64,000 nucleotides of DNA from Selenomonadales bacterium 4137-cl (GCA_032334055.1 JAUOZS010000001.1:3868001-3932000); one strand, 5' to 3'. Numbered from the stretch's first letter, positions 17,994-27,387 are shown. Numbers and translations are program-made. The notes: generated by a model from the sequence alone, not told the origin.

Positions 17994-20900
17994 CTAAAAA
18001 TTCCACCTGACCCCCGCGTTGACTTGCCACGGCGTCTTCGCCTTCTCGCCCGTCGTCCGCGTCAGCTCCAGATAGCCGTCCGTCCTGGCGCCAATCTTGC
18101 CTGTCAGTCCGAGGGCGAACTCCAGCCAACTCTCCTTCAGGTCCTGCCGCATATCCACCGGCGCTTGCGTGCCGCTGGCCGCCTTTACGCCCGCCCTCGC
18201 CGCGAACTCCCGCACCAGCGACACCTTGCCGTAGTAGTGCGTCCTGCCGGCGTTGCAACCCACCGCCAGACCAAGCCGTCCGGTCAGCGAGTTCACCGCG
18301 TCGTTCGTTAGCCGCGTACCGTCGCTCGCCGTGTAGCTCGCCCCGTTTACCCGGCTGTACGTCACCTCGGCCTGCGGCTCCATGTACCAGCCCTTGGCCA
18401 ACAGCCGCCGCACGCCGTACTCCGCCGACAGGCTGGAGCCCCAGTTTTCATAGCTGCCGTCGACCTTTGTATTGCTCGCGTTGTTAAGATAATTGGTATA
18501 GCTGTTTTTCAGCCGGCTCACCTTGGCAATGAGGTCCATAAAATGCCCCTTCTTGCCCAGCCAGCTGTAGTAGGCCGCCGCCGACGCGCTGGTCGCCTCG
18601 CCGCTGCCCCGGGTGTACGTGCTGCTGCCTTCCAGGTAGCCGATGGCCCAGCCGGCATAAGCCGCGCCGTCGTCGCGGCTTATCCTCCTGTCCCAGCCGC
18701 CCTGCAACGCCGTATAGTGCTGTTGCGTCGTCCGGTCGCCACCCACGAGCTCCTCGGCCCCCCGGAACGTCCTCAGCCACATCCCGGCCTCGCCGGTGGC
18801 GTTGCGCAGCTCGCCCAGCCTTTTCGTAAGGTTGTTGTTTTCGCTCCGCCACAGTATCATGTTGCCGGCAACCGCGTCGCTGCCTGTCCGCACCGTTTCA
18901 CTCGCCCCGCTCGTCCCGCCATTTCGCGTCAGCGCTGTGACGTTCCACGTCGTGCCCGACGCATCCGTCGTCGAGGCCAGCGTCGGCGTATAGCTGTAGG
19001 CCCCGTACTCGCTGGCCGCCGCCGTAAAGCTCGCGCCGCCGCTCGTCACGGTGGCGAAGGTCGCCGAGCCGCTGACGCTTGCGCCGGTGAGGTAGGCCGG
19101 GTCATAGGCTACCTGCAGCGTATTCGCCGTCGAGCTTGCGGCGCTCGTTATCTTGATAAGATCGGCTTTCCCTGCCGCCAGGTCGGTGTTGATAACATAG
19201 TTCGCCGAGCCGCTGAGATTTCCGACCGTCAGCGTCCGGTCCGCCGTCGTCCCGTAGGCCAGCAGCACCTTGCCGCCGGCCGCCGCCAGGTTCGCGACGC
19301 TGCCATTGGCTGTGTAGGCTGCCGTGCCGCCGCTGGACAGGCTCAAGAGCGCATCCGTATCCACCGCCGCGTCGACGACCAGGCCGCTGCCGTACACCCG
19401 CAGCGCGTTGGTGGCGCCGGCCACGCGCGCCTTCGTCACCGTTCCGCCGGCCACTTTCACCGTATTGTTCGCGCCGCCTTCCACCAGGATTCCGCCCGAA
19501 CCGCCGCTCACCGTGCCGTCGTTCACCGTCACCGTGTTGCCGCTGCCGTCTTCCACCATGATCCCGTACGAACCGCCGCTTACCGTGCCGCCGTTCACCG
19601 TCACCGTGTCGCCTGTTTCGCTGTGCAGATATATACCGTACGTGCCGCCGCTCACCGTGCCGCCCGCCATCGTAAAGGTATGCGAGGTGCCGAAGCCGGC
19701 GATGATTCCGTAATCGCCGCCGCTCACCGCGCCGCCGTTTATCGTATACGTATGCGAAGTGCCGCCGTTCATGCTTATCCCTATTGTGCCGCCGACTGTG
19801 CCGCTATTCACCGTTACCGAATGATTCGTGCCTTCGTTAATCACCATGCCGTACGTGCCTGTCACCAGGCCGCCGGCCACCGTCACGGCGTTGGCCGTGC
19901 CGCCGTCAGCCATCATCCCGTAGTAGGTGCCGCTTATCAGGCCGCCGCTCACCGTCGCCCGGTTGGCGCTGCCGCCGCTCACATAAACTCCCACTTCGCC
20001 GCCGGTCACCGTGCCGCCGGTCACCGTCACAGTATTTGCCGTGCCGCCGCTGACGTAAACGCCGTTTGTCCCGCCGCTCACCGTGCCGCCGGCCACTGTC
20101 GCTGCATTGCCGCTGCCGTTTTCCATGTATATGCCGTCCGTACCGCCTGTCACCGTGCCGCTGTTCACCCTCACCGCATAGCTTGTGCCGCCATAGATAT
20201 CGATCCCGTTTCTACTGCCGCTGACTGAACCGTCGTTTATCGTCACGGCGGTCGCGCTGCCGTCGGATAGCGCGATTCCGAAGCGGCCACTGACCGTGCC
20301 GCCATTCACCGTCACCAAGCCCGCGCCGTCGGCGTATACATTGATCCCCTGGAAGACGCCGTTTACTGTGCCGCCGTTCACCGTCACCGCGTCGGCGCTG
20401 CCATGCTCCATCGTGATGGCGGCCACGGCACCGCTGACCAGCCCGCCGTTCACCGTCGCCGTATTTGCCGTGGCGCTGCCGTCGTTGGACATACGGATCA
20501 TGGCGATCCCGTTGTCGCCGCTCACCGTGCCGCCGTTTACCGTCACCGTGCTGGTCTTGGCGTCCTCTACGCGGATGCCGCCGGCACCCTCGTAGCCGAC
20601 CCGGCCGCTGACCAGGCCGCTGTCCAGCGTCACCGTATTGCCGCTGCCGCCCCTGACCGCGATCGCGGCGTTGCCGCTGACTGTGCCGCCTTTCACCATC
20701 ACAGCGCCGGCGGCGCCGTTTTCCACGCAGATGCCGTATCGGCCGCCGCTCACCAGGCCGCCGCTTACGGCAAAGACGTTGGCACTGCCACCTGATGTAT
20801 AGATGCCGTAGGTGCCGCCGCTTACTATAGCGCTGCCGACCACCGTCACCGCATTGCCGCCGCCAAGAACCGTTTCGACGCCTACTACGGCGCCGCTCAC

Positions 20901-21785
20901 CGTCCCGCCGTGCATCGTCGCCGTATTGCCGCTGCCATTCTGCATGAGGACCCCGTGGTAGCCGCCGCTGACCAGCCCGCCGCTCATCACCAGCGCCTGG
21001 CCGGTTCCGCCGCGCAGCCCGATCCCGAAGAGTCCGCCGCTGACTGTAGCGTCGCCGCCAACCGACACGGTACTGGCGCTGTTGTCTTGCAACAGTATCC
21101 CGTCGGTGCGGCCGCTGACCAGCCCGCCACTCGCCGTTACCGCATTGCCGCTGCCGGACTTTACGAGAACTCCGTCGATGTAGCCTGTCACCGTGCCGCC
21201 GCTCACCGTCGCTAAGTTGGCACTGGCGTAATCAATTACGATCCCACCCGAAAGCATTCCGTAGATTTCGCCGCCGTTCACCGCCACGGTGTTAGAGGTG
21301 CCCGCCATAAGGATTCCAGATTCAGAGCCGCTGATCTGGCCGCCGGTCATCGTCACGGTGGACGCGGTGGTGGCGAAGTGTATGTAGACCCCGTTATAAC
21401 CGCTGATCCGGCCGCTGTTAATCAACGAGGCGCTCTGGCCGGTCATAACCACGGCAGTGCCGCCGGAAACGTTTATCATGCCGGGTATGCCCACCACCAG
21501 GGTATCGCCGCCGCTTACCGTCTGAGAGGTGGTCACACTCGTGTTAATCGTGGTCGTTGTCGCCGCGTGGGCCGTGGCGAAGAACAGCCGCTCGGTCAGC
21601 TGCCCGCCGCGGTTCAGCAGGCTGAGCATCCCCGCGCCCGCATCGTCGCAGCGGACCGCGTCCTTTGCTGCCGCAGCCATCAGCGGCGCCGCCAGCGGCG
21701 CGTTCGTCTGCACCCCGTTCAGTATCGCCAGCGCTATTGACAGCGCCTTCTTCCTGTCGATGTTTCGCTTTATCTTTCTTATCAT
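17994..21785 (-). CDS. Autotransporter adhesin with strand-loop-strand repeats
   Basis: A 1263-residue protein. An unusual basic N-terminus (MIRKIKRNIDRKKALSIAL) and a hydrophobic stretch suggest an extended signal sequence ending near AHAA, residue 74. Residues 80-870 form a passenger of tandem repeats of roughly 20-25 residues, such as TVTVNGGTVSGG and YGIYVEGGSGN, typical of a beta-helix. The last 270 residues look like a pertactin-type beta-barrel (LTKRLGELRN, GMWLRTFRG) and end in a C-terminal Phe (VRWNF), as outer-membrane barrels do. The repeats resemble those of AIDA-I/TibA-type adhesins that are O-heptosylated, and two matching transferases lie 15 bp upstream in the same operon. Confidence 0.88.
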   Translation of the reverse strand: MIRKIKRNIDRKKALSIALAILNGVQTNAPLAAPLMAAAAKDAVRCDDAGAGMLSLLNRGGQLTERLFFATAHAATTTTINTSVTTSQTVSGGDTLVVGIPGMINVSGGTAVVMTGQSASLINSGRISGYNGVYIHFATTASTVTMTGGQISGSESGILMAGTSNTVAVNGGEIYGMLSGGIVIDYASANLATVSGGTVTGYIDGVLVKSGSGNAVTASGGLVSGRTDGILLQDNSASTVSVGGDATVSGGLFGIGLRGGTGQALVMSGGLVSGGYHGVLMQNGSGNTATMHGGTVSGAVVGVETVLGGGNAVTVVGSAIVSGGTYGIYTSGGSANVFAVSGGLVSGGRYGICVENGAAGAVMVKGGTVSGNAAIAVRGGSGNTVTLDSGLVSGRVGYEGAGGIRVEDAKTSTVTVNGGTVSGDNGIAMIRMSNDGSATANTATVNGGLVSGAVAAITMEHGSADAVTVNGGTVNGVFQGINVYADGAGLVTVNGGTVSGRFGIALSDGSATAVTINDGSVSGSRNGIDIYGGTSYAVRVNSGTVTGGTDGIYMENGSGNAATVAGGTVSGGTNGVYVSGGTANTVTVTGGTVTGGEVGVYVSGGSANRATVSGGLISGTYYGMMADGGTANAVTVAGGLVTGTYGMVINEGTNHSVTVNSGTVGGTIGISMNGGTSHTYTINGGAVSGGDYGIIAGFGTSHTFTMAGGTVSGGTYGIYLHSETGDTVTVNGGTVSGGSYGIMVEDGSGNTVTVNDGTVSGGSGGILVEGGANNTVKVAGGTVTKARVAGATNALRVYGSGLVVDAAVDTDALLSLSSGGTAAYTANGSVANLAAAGGKVLLAYGTTADRTLTVGNLSGSANYVINTDLAAGKADLIKITSAASSTANTLQVAYDPAYLTGASVSGSATFATVTSGGASFTAAASEYGAYSYTPTLASTTDASGTTWNVTALTRNGGTSGASETVRTGSDAVAGNMILWRSENNNLTKRLGELRNATGEAGMWLRTFRGAEELVGGDRTTQQHYTALQGGWDRRISRDDGAAYAGWAIGYLEGSSTYTRGSGEATSASAAAYYSWLGKKGHFMDLIAKVSRLKNSYTNYLNNASNTKVDGSYENWGSSLSAEYGVRRLLAKGWYMEPQAEVTYSRVNGASYTASDGTRLTNDAVNSLTGRLGLAVGCNAGRTHYYGKVSLVREFAARAGVKAASGTQAPVDMRQDLKESWLEFALGLTGKIGARTDGYLELTRTTGEKAKTPWQVNAGVRWNF
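19440..21420 (-). repeat. Tandem coding repeats of the autotransporter passenger
   Basis: About 30 imperfect DNA repeats of roughly 60-75 bp. Each encodes variants of NTVTVNGGTVSGGxxGIxV. On the plus strand they read as recurring CCGCCGTTCACCGTCACCG blocks. They are coding repeats, not an intergenic array. Confidence 0.85.
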
Positions 21786-21800
21786 CCCGGTTCCTCCTCG

Positions 21801-23024
21801 TTATACCGCCGTCTTTGCCGGTCGCAGCCCATGGTCGGCCATCAGCCGGTCGATCGCCGCGTTCACCTGCCCGGCCGCTATCAGCCGCGTGCACTCGAAC
21901 TGCCTGTCCGTGTTCTCCAGCCGCGGGCACCAGGCGAAATTATCGTTCGCAAACTCCGCGCCGCTGTCGGTGAAGCAGCCGTTACACACATGGTGGTTTA
22001 TCACCCGATAGGGTGTGTAAAACTCCGTCTGCGGCAGACTGAAGCCGCTTATCATCACCACCGGCTTGCCTACCGCCCACGCCAGCCACGACAGCCCGCT
22101 CCCCAGGCCGACGAAGAAATCGGCGTGGTGGAGAAGGTCGACCCGCTCCGAGAGTGGCCTGTCGCCGGTGAAGTCCTCCGCCCCGTAGGGGATGCCGTTC
22201 CACCAGCGCCCCTGGCCGTGGACCCGCTCGCGGTCGATGCACAGCACCCGGTAGCCCCTGGCCTTCAGGTGCTCCACCGTCTTTATCCAGCCGTGGGGGT
22301 TGTTCCAGTACTTCGCCTGGCTCGTCGCCTGGGCGGCGATGCACACATACGGCTCGGCGATCTGCCGTTCCAGATTCTCCGGGGCGATCGCCGGGCGGAT
22401 CTCCTGCGGCGTCAGTCCCAATATGCCGGCCGCCGCCTTCTGCAGCCCCAGTATCCGCCAGTCCGCCGGCTGGTACGCCCGCTCGCCGGCCGGGTAGAAG
22501 TAGCCCATGTAGTAAGTGGCGTAAATATCTTCCGGGCGCTCGCCCGGCTTTACGAAATTGACATCCGGGTAGGTGGCCTTGAACAGCTCCGCCAGCCGCG
22601 GCTCGATGGCGCAATATACCTCGCAGTCATGCAGGTATTTGAACGCCTGCCCGTAGGGGAAGGCGGCGATATTGTCGCCGAGCACGCTCCTGAGCGGGTA
22701 CTGCAGCAGCACCCGCCGCTTCTTTGGAGTGAATTCGTGGTCCAGCACCAGCCGCCCGTCGCGGAAGATTTCCAGCCGGAAATTGACGTAGTACTTTTTC
22801 ACGCTTGTCACCATGGTGTCCGATACCGCCGCGTCAAAGAGCGTCGTGAAGCTGTCGCGGTCGCTCAGCTTCACCCGCCAGTCGCCGGCCGGCACCTTCA
22901 CCCGCGCCCCGTGGTTGAAGTCGAACTCCAGGCCGGGGATATCGGTTTTGCAGGTCAGTGGCCCGTTGTAAAACGCCATATAGGCGTTCGCGGCCACCGC
23001 CTCCCGTACCGCCGCCTCCGTCAT
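21801..23024 (-). CDS. Autotransporter O-heptosyltransferase, TibC/Aah type (copy 2)
   Basis: A 407-residue protein (MTEAAVREAV...) whose start overlaps the previous stop as ATGA, with AAGGTGG upstream. The N-terminal half has the family's beta-rich domain (FDFNHGARVKVPAGDWRV). The C-terminal half is GT9-like, with VCIAAQATSQAKYWNN and GLGSGLSWLAWAVGKP for the nucleotide-sugar donor. A Cys cluster (HVCNGCF, then AWCPR and FECTR) matches the metal-binding finger of bacterial autotransporter heptosyltransferases. It should transfer heptose from ADP-heptose to Ser residues of the adhesin encoded next. It is closely similar to the gene before it. Confidence 0.87.
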   Translation of the reverse strand: MTEAAVREAVAANAYMAFYNGPLTCKTDIPGLEFDFNHGARVKVPAGDWRVKLSDRDSFTTLFDAAVSDTMVTSVKKYYVNFRLEIFRDGRLVLDHEFTPKKRRVLLQYPLRSVLGDNIAAFPYGQAFKYLHDCEVYCAIEPRLAELFKATYPDVNFVKPGERPEDIYATYYMGYFYPAGERAYQPADWRILGLQKAAAGILGLTPQEIRPAIAPENLERQIAEPYVCIAAQATSQAKYWNNPHGWIKTVEHLKARGYRVLCIDRERVHGQGRWWNGIPYGAEDFTGDRPLSERVDLLHHADFFVGLGSGLSWLAWAVGKPVVMISGFSLPQTEFYTPYRVINHHVCNGCFTDSGAEFANDNFAWCPRLENTDRQFECTRLIAAGQVNAAIDRLMADHGLRPAKTAV

Positions 23025-24331
23025 CGCGCCGCCACCTTCAGCCCGCGGACTTTCGTCAGCCCCTTCGGGTTTAGGCCATAGTCGGCCATCAGCCGGTCGA
23101 TGGTCGCGTTCACTTGCTCGGCGGCGATGGCCCGCGTGCACTCGAACTGCCTGTCCGTGTCCTTGTGGCGCGGGCACCAGGCGAAATCGTTGTGGACGAA
23201 CTCCACGCTGCTGTCCGTGAAGCAGCCGTTACAGACATGATAGTTGATCACCCGGTAAGGGGTGTAAAATTCCATATACGGCAGGCTGAAGCCGCTGATC
23301 ATCACAACAGGCTTGCCCACCGCCCACGCCAGCCACGACAGGCCGCTGCCCAGGCCGACGAAGAAGTCGGCGTGATGGAGTAGCTCCACCCGCTCTTTAA
23401 GCGGCAGCGCCCCGGTGAAGTTCTCCGCCCCGTAGGGGATGCTGTTCCAGCGGCTGCCGGCGCCGTGGACCATCTCGCGGTCGATGCATAGCACCCGGTA
23501 GCCTTTTTGTTTCAGGTATTCCACCGTCTTTATCCAGCCATGGGGGTTGGTCCAGTACTTGGCCTGCGTCGTCGCCTGGGCGGCGATGCACACGTACGGC
23601 TCCTTTATCAGCCGTTCGCCGCTTTCCGCCGCGATCTCCGGGCAGATTTCCTCCGGCTCCAGCCCGAGGATGTGGGGGATGGTCTTCTGCAGCCCCACCA
23701 GCCGCCAGTCCACCGGCTGGTGGTTGCGGTCGTCGCACGGGAAGAAGATGCCCAGGTAGTAGCTGGCGTACAGCCCCTCCGGCCGTTCGTCCGGGCCGAC
23801 TAAATTTATGTCCGGGTAGGTCGGCCGGAAAAGCCCGGCCAGCTCGGGCGCCAGCGCGCAGTAGACCTCGCAGCCGTGTTTCTCCCGAAATCTCCGGGCA
23901 TAGGGGAACCAGGCGACGATGTCCCCCAGCGTCCCCACCGGCAGCTTTATCAGCACCCGCTTGCTTTTAAGGTCGAGGTCATGCTCGAACATCAGCCTGT
24001 CCTCGCGGTAAACCTCGACACGGAAATTTATATAGTACTTTTTCACACTTGTCACGATCGTGTCCGATACCCTGGCGTCGAACAGCGTCACGAACGTGTC
24101 GCGGTCAGTGAACCTCACCCGCCAGTCGCCCGCCGGCACCTTGACCCTCAGGCCGTAGTTGAAATCGAACTCCAGGCCGTCGATGCCGGTTTTGCAAGTG
24201 AGCGGCCCCGGGTCGATGACGAAATAGGGCCGCTTATCGTGCTGCCCGCCTTGGCTTTCGGCCGCAGTCGGGACGACGCCCGTCACCGGCGCTTTTTCCT
24301 CTAACGGTTTAACTATTACACTGCTACTCAT
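23021..24331 (-). CDS. Autotransporter O-heptosyltransferase, TibC/Aah type (copy 1)
   Basis: A 436-residue paralogue of the next gene with the same domain order: beta-rich N-terminal part (FDFNYGLRVKVPAGDWRV), GT9-like donor site (GLGSGLSWLAWAVGKPVVMI) and Cys finger (C-x2-C, then two more Cys). It has about 30 extra N-terminal residues that look disordered. The start lies just after the upstream stop. Enzymes of this family work as large homo-oligomers. Two tandem copies may be a duplication with divided target preference or a hetero-oligomer, and the sequence does not decide. Confidence 0.87.
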   Translation of the reverse strand: MSSSVIVKPLEEKAPVTGVVPTAAESQGGQHDKRPYFVIDPGPLTCKTGIDGLEFDFNYGLRVKVPAGDWRVRFTDRDTFVTLFDARVSDTIVTSVKKYYINFRVEVYREDRLMFEHDLDLKSKRVLIKLPVGTLGDIVAWFPYARRFREKHGCEVYCALAPELAGLFRPTYPDINLVGPDERPEGLYASYYLGIFFPCDDRNHQPVDWRLVGLQKTIPHILGLEPEEICPEIAAESGERLIKEPYVCIAAQATTQAKYWTNPHGWIKTVEYLKQKGYRVLCIDREMVHGAGSRWNSIPYGAENFTGALPLKERVELLHHADFFVGLGSGLSWLAWAVGKPVVMISGFSLPYMEFYTPYRVINYHVCNGCFTDSSVEFVHNDFAWCPRHKDTDRQFECTRAIAAEQVNATIDRLMADYGLNPKGLTKVRGLKVAAR

Positions 24332-24332
24332 G

Positions 24333-24686
24333 TCATCTATCCCCTTCGTCGGCTTGCCTGACTATTATCAGCCGCGCCAGTTCCTCGCCCGACTCTACCT
24401 TTTGCCTGCCGGCTGCGAATACTGTAGCCGTATCCCGGTCGTGTTCGAGGCCGATCAGCACAAGTCCCGGTTTTTCCCGCAGCAGCGTGCCCACCTCGGC
24501 CAGCCCGCCGTCCCGTATGTCGAAGATGATCGCCTGCGGCGACAGCATCCTGACCGCCGGCGCCGCCTCGGCCAGCGAGCTGCCCAGCCGGCTCACCCGT
24601 ATTTCGCCCCTCGCCTCCAGGCTGGCCGCTATCCCGGCCGCCAGCAGGCTGCCGCCGCACACCGCCACTTCCAATCGCTTTTGCAT
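24333..24686 (-). CDS. Small receiver-like protein, function unknown
   Basis: A 117-residue cytoplasmic protein with an alternating beta/alpha pattern like a response-regulator receiver: a first strand VAVCGGSLLAAGI, AIIFDIRDGG with a possible phospho-acceptor Asp in the usual third-strand place, and VLIGLEHDRDT. It lacks the acidic pair after strand 1 and any output domain. GGGGTGAG precedes the ATG. It is first in the operon with the two heptosyltransferases and the adhesin, which suggests a regulatory or assembly role there. Confidence 0.55.
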   Translation of the reverse strand: MQKRLEVAVCGGSLLAAGIAASLEARGEIRVSRLGSSLAEAAPAVRMLSPQAIIFDIRDGGLAEVGTLLREKPGLVLIGLEHDRDTATVFAAGRQKVESGEELARLIIVRQADEGDR

Positions 24687-24789
24687 ATTCGCTCACCCCG
24701 GTTTTGCCCAAAAAGCGCATACTTTTCCACTAAACCCATCCTAGCAAAATGCGCCTCCCCTGATACCTGCCTTTCGGATAGTCCGCAAA

Positions 24790-24836
24790 ACAAAAAAGTA
24801 TAGCCGGACTATACCTTGGTATAGTCCGGCTATACT
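24790..24836 (-). terminator. Terminator after the response regulator gene
   Basis: A perfect 17-bp stem around a 6-nt loop (24797-24836), followed on the minus strand by TTTTTTG. It separates the two-component genes from the adhesin operon, which must therefore have its own promoter in the roughly 100 bp between. Confidence 0.9.
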
Positions 24837-24872
24837 GCCGACAACGCAGGAGGCCTTTATGAACAGGCGTAA

Positions 24873-25502
24873 TTACAAGCCCAGCTTATAGGCATGGGCG
24901 ATCAGCTGCGCCTTGTTCGCCAGCCTAAGCTTGCCCAGTATCTCCTTCACATGGTACTTTACCGTGACCTCCTTGATAGCCAGCCGGTCGGCGACCTCCT
25001 TGTAGGTAAGTCCCCGGGTTATGAGCCGCAGCAGCTCAGTCTGGCGCTCGGTCAGCTCCCGTTCCCCCCCGGCTTCTTCTCGCTGCCTTTGCTGCTGAAA
25101 CTCGCGCAGCAGCCGCCCGGCCAGCCCCGGCGCCAGCGGCGTCTCTCCGGCCGCCAGACCGGCCAGCTGCCGCAGAAAGCTCTCCGGCTCCATCTCCTTT
25201 AAGAGATACCCCTCGGCTCCCGCCTTTAGGGCCGCCAACAGGCTATCCTCGTCCTCGACGGCCGTCAGCATCACGATCTTCGCCTCCGGATACTCCTTCT
25301 TTATCTGCCGTGTTGTCTCAATTCCGTCCATCTCCGGCATCTGCAAGTCCATCAGCACCAGCTCCGGCCGCTGCATCTCGAACTGCATCAGCGCCTCCGC
25401 CCCGTTCCTGGCCGTCGCCGCCACCTCGAAGCCGTTGGCCGTCAGGAGGCTGCGCATGCCCTCCAGGAACAGCGCGTGGTCGTCCACCAACAGCGTTTTC
25501 AT
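24873..25502 (-). CDS. NarL/LuxR-type response regulator
   Basis: A 209-residue protein. Residues 1-120 form a receiver with LLVDDHALF (acidic pair), VLMDLQMPEMDG (phospho-Asp) and VMLTA, then the usual Lys in YLLKEM. Residues 145-209 form a LuxR helix-turn-helix (LTERQTELLRLITRGLTYKE, then VKYHVKEILGKL). GAGGAAGAG precedes the ATG. Its kinase gene overlaps it upstream. The adhesin operon lies directly downstream and is the obvious candidate target, although no binding site was recognised. Confidence 0.92.
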   Translation of the reverse strand: MKTLLVDDHALFLEGMRSLLTANGFEVAATARNGAEALMQFEMQRPELVLMDLQMPEMDGIETTRQIKKEYPEAKIVMLTAVEDEDSLLAALKAGAEGYLLKEMEPESFLRQLAGLAAGETPLAPGLAGRLLREFQQQRQREEAGGERELTERQTELLRLITRGLTYKEVADRLAIKEVTVKYHVKEILGKLRLANKAQLIAHAYKLGL

Positions 25503-27204
25503 AACTCTTCCTCATGCTTTCCTTGTTCTCCAGCCGGAAGCGGACCGTGACCCGCGTCCCTTCGCCGGGCCGCGACTCTATCTCCAGGCGTCCGCCAGCC
25601 TCCTCGGCCCGTTCGGCCATTATCTGCAGCCCGAAGCTCTTTCTCTCTCCGGGACCGGCCGCCATATCGAAGCCGCGTCCGTCATCCTCCACCGTCACCG
25701 TTACCTCTTCGCCCGCCTTTTCGATGATGACCTTGGCCTCGCGCGCCTCGGCGTGCTTGCGGACATTCGTCAGCGCCTCCAGGATTATCCTCAGCAGTTG
25801 CACCTCGCCGGCCTGGCCCAGCACCCCGGCGAGCGGCGCCGCCGGCAGGCTGAGCTTTACCGCGATGCCGTTATTCTTCTCATACCACTGCAGATAGTTC
25901 TCCAGGTTGGTCTCGAAGTCGTCGCTCGCCGCCGCCGTCTTCTTCAGGCCGACGATCGACTCCCGCGTGTCGGCGTTCTGCTCCCTGACCACCCCGAGCA
26001 ACCGCTCCAGCTGCGTCGCCGCCGCCTCGGCCTTCCCGTCGGTTATCTGCGACCGTACCTGCTGCAGCTCCAGACCCAGGTAGCTCCATATCTGCCCCTG
26101 GCCGTCGTGCAGTTCCCGCCCCAGCCGGTCACGCTCCGTCAGGATGGCCAGCGCCTTTTCGCTTTCCAGCAGCCGCTGTTGATCCCGCCTCTGCTGGGTT
26201 ATATCCTTGAAGACCAGCGTCCTGCCAAGCGGATCCCCCTGCGGCGTCGCCAGCGGTATCGTGCTTATCTGGTAGAAGCATGTCTCGTCGTCAAGCACCC
26301 GGGACGTCTCCGCGCCCTCGGGACAGCCGACAGCCTCGGCCAGCGCCGGCCAGGCCGAGGCTACCTGCGCGAACTTGTCGCCCGCCGCCGCCGGCAGCCC
26401 CGCGAATATCGCCTTCGCCGCCGGATTCATATCCACGATATATCCTTTCTCGTCCACCACCATCAGGCCGTCGTCCATCCTCCTGGTAACCGCGTCCTGC
26501 GCCAGCGGCAGTATGCTGTAAACCCGCCAGCGGTAAAAGACCCAGGTCACATAGACCGCGGATAGCAACTGTCCCGCCGTCTGCGGCGACACTACCGGCA
26601 GCTCCAGTGTAAACACCAGGATGTTGCCGATAAAATTAAACAGCGGCGTTACCGACAGCACTATCGCCTGCTGCCGCCGCAGTCCCCTGGATGCGTATAT
26701 CCAGCGTGCCGACACCCCCAGGCATACCACATTGAGTCCATAACAAAAAGCCATCATCGCCCAGGCTGCCGGTCCGAACGCGATAATCAGGACGTTTCCC
26801 TCCAGCGACATTGGCCCGTAATACCAGCCAAGCTGGCCGTCGAAAGCGATTATCAGGACAAAGGCGGCCGTTATCCCCCGGATGGCATACTTCACCGCCG
26901 TCGCCAGCCGGCCCTTTTGCTGGCTGACCTCCCAGATGAACTCGAACCAGAAGTAGATAAGCAGCAGCGGCGCAAATTCCGTGAACCTAGCCCAGAACAG
27001 TTTTCCCGGCAAATCCGGGCTCATGCTGCAGAAAGCCGTGGCCGAAATCCACAAGCCCTTGCATATCTGGCAGTACACCAGCATTATCGCTCCCGGGATT
27101 CGCCGGAACTGGAACAGATAGACCGCCAGGGCCTCGAACACGGCCGCAATAAAAAGATACGCTATTATATTATCGATCGGCGCGAAAGTAACGCTAGATA
27201 TCAT
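25318..27204 (-). CDS. NarL-type sensor histidine kinase with seven-helix membrane sensor and PAS domain
   Basis: A 628-residue protein. About seven helices (residues 10-225) resemble a 7TM histidine-kinase sensor. A PAS domain follows (MDDGLMVVDEKGYIVDMNPAA), then HisKA_3 with the H-box RLGRELHDGQGQ near residue 360 and a HATPase with EALTNVRKHA and DDGRGFD. The kinase domain should end near residue 568, but the frame runs 185 nt into the response regulator gene, adding about 60 low-complexity residues. The start follows AAGGAG at the long distance of 14 nt. Confidence 0.88.
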   Translation of the reverse strand: MISSVTFAPIDNIIAYLFIAAVFEALAVYLFQFRRIPGAIMLVYCQICKGLWISATAFCSMSPDLPGKLFWARFTEFAPLLLIYFWFEFIWEVSQQKGRLATAVKYAIRGITAAFVLIIAFDGQLGWYYGPMSLEGNVLIIAFGPAAWAMMAFCYGLNVVCLGVSARWIYASRGLRRQQAIVLSVTPLFNFIGNILVFTLELPVVSPQTAGQLLSAVYVTWVFYRWRVYSILPLAQDAVTRRMDDGLMVVDEKGYIVDMNPAAKAIFAGLPAAAGDKFAQVASAWPALAEAVGCPEGAETSRVLDDETCFYQISTIPLATPQGDPLGRTLVFKDITQQRRDQQRLLESEKALAILTERDRLGRELHDGQGQIWSYLGLELQQVRSQITDGKAEAAATQLERLLGVVREQNADTRESIVGLKKTAAASDDFETNLENYLQWYEKNNGIAVKLSLPAAPLAGVLGQAGEVQLLRIILEALTNVRKHAEAREAKVIIEKAGEEVTVTVEDDGRGFDMAAGPGERKSFGLQIMAERAEEAGGRLEIESRPGEGTRVTVRFRLENKESMRKSYENAVGGRPRAVPGGHAQPPDGQRLRGGGDGQERGGGADAVRDAAAGAGADGLADAGDGRN

Positions 27205-27345
27205 GAGTAGGACAGTTTCTCCTTAAGAACCGGTGGTTTCCGTTGCTCTTTTCTTTTTTTCTCCATAAACGTGACTAATCCTTTGATTTTTCGGTATTTA
27301 GCTAAACGTGAAGGTCGCCAAGTATTGAACTGTTCATAAGCTACG

Positions 27346-27374
27346 AAAATAAGAGTGTGTTGCTACAAATACAA
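27346..27374 (-). promoter_or_regulatory. Possible promoter of the two-component operon
   Basis: On the minus strand TTGTAT (27369-27374) and TATTTT (27346-27351) are separated by 17 nt within AT-rich DNA, about 140 nt ahead of the kinase start. Confidence 0.4.
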
Positions 27375-27387
27375 AAGAAATTTTCAA

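Noticed and set aside
18543..20228. A 561-residue open frame on the plus strand opposite the autotransporter
   Set aside because: It is the mirror of GC-rich coding repeats, full of Arg/His/Ala with no family motif. The minus-strand gene has clear domains and a ribosome site.
19440..21420. Regularly spaced repeats that could suggest a CRISPR array
   Set aside because: The repeats are imperfect, in frame with a long coding sequence, lack unique equal-length spacers, and no cas genes are present.
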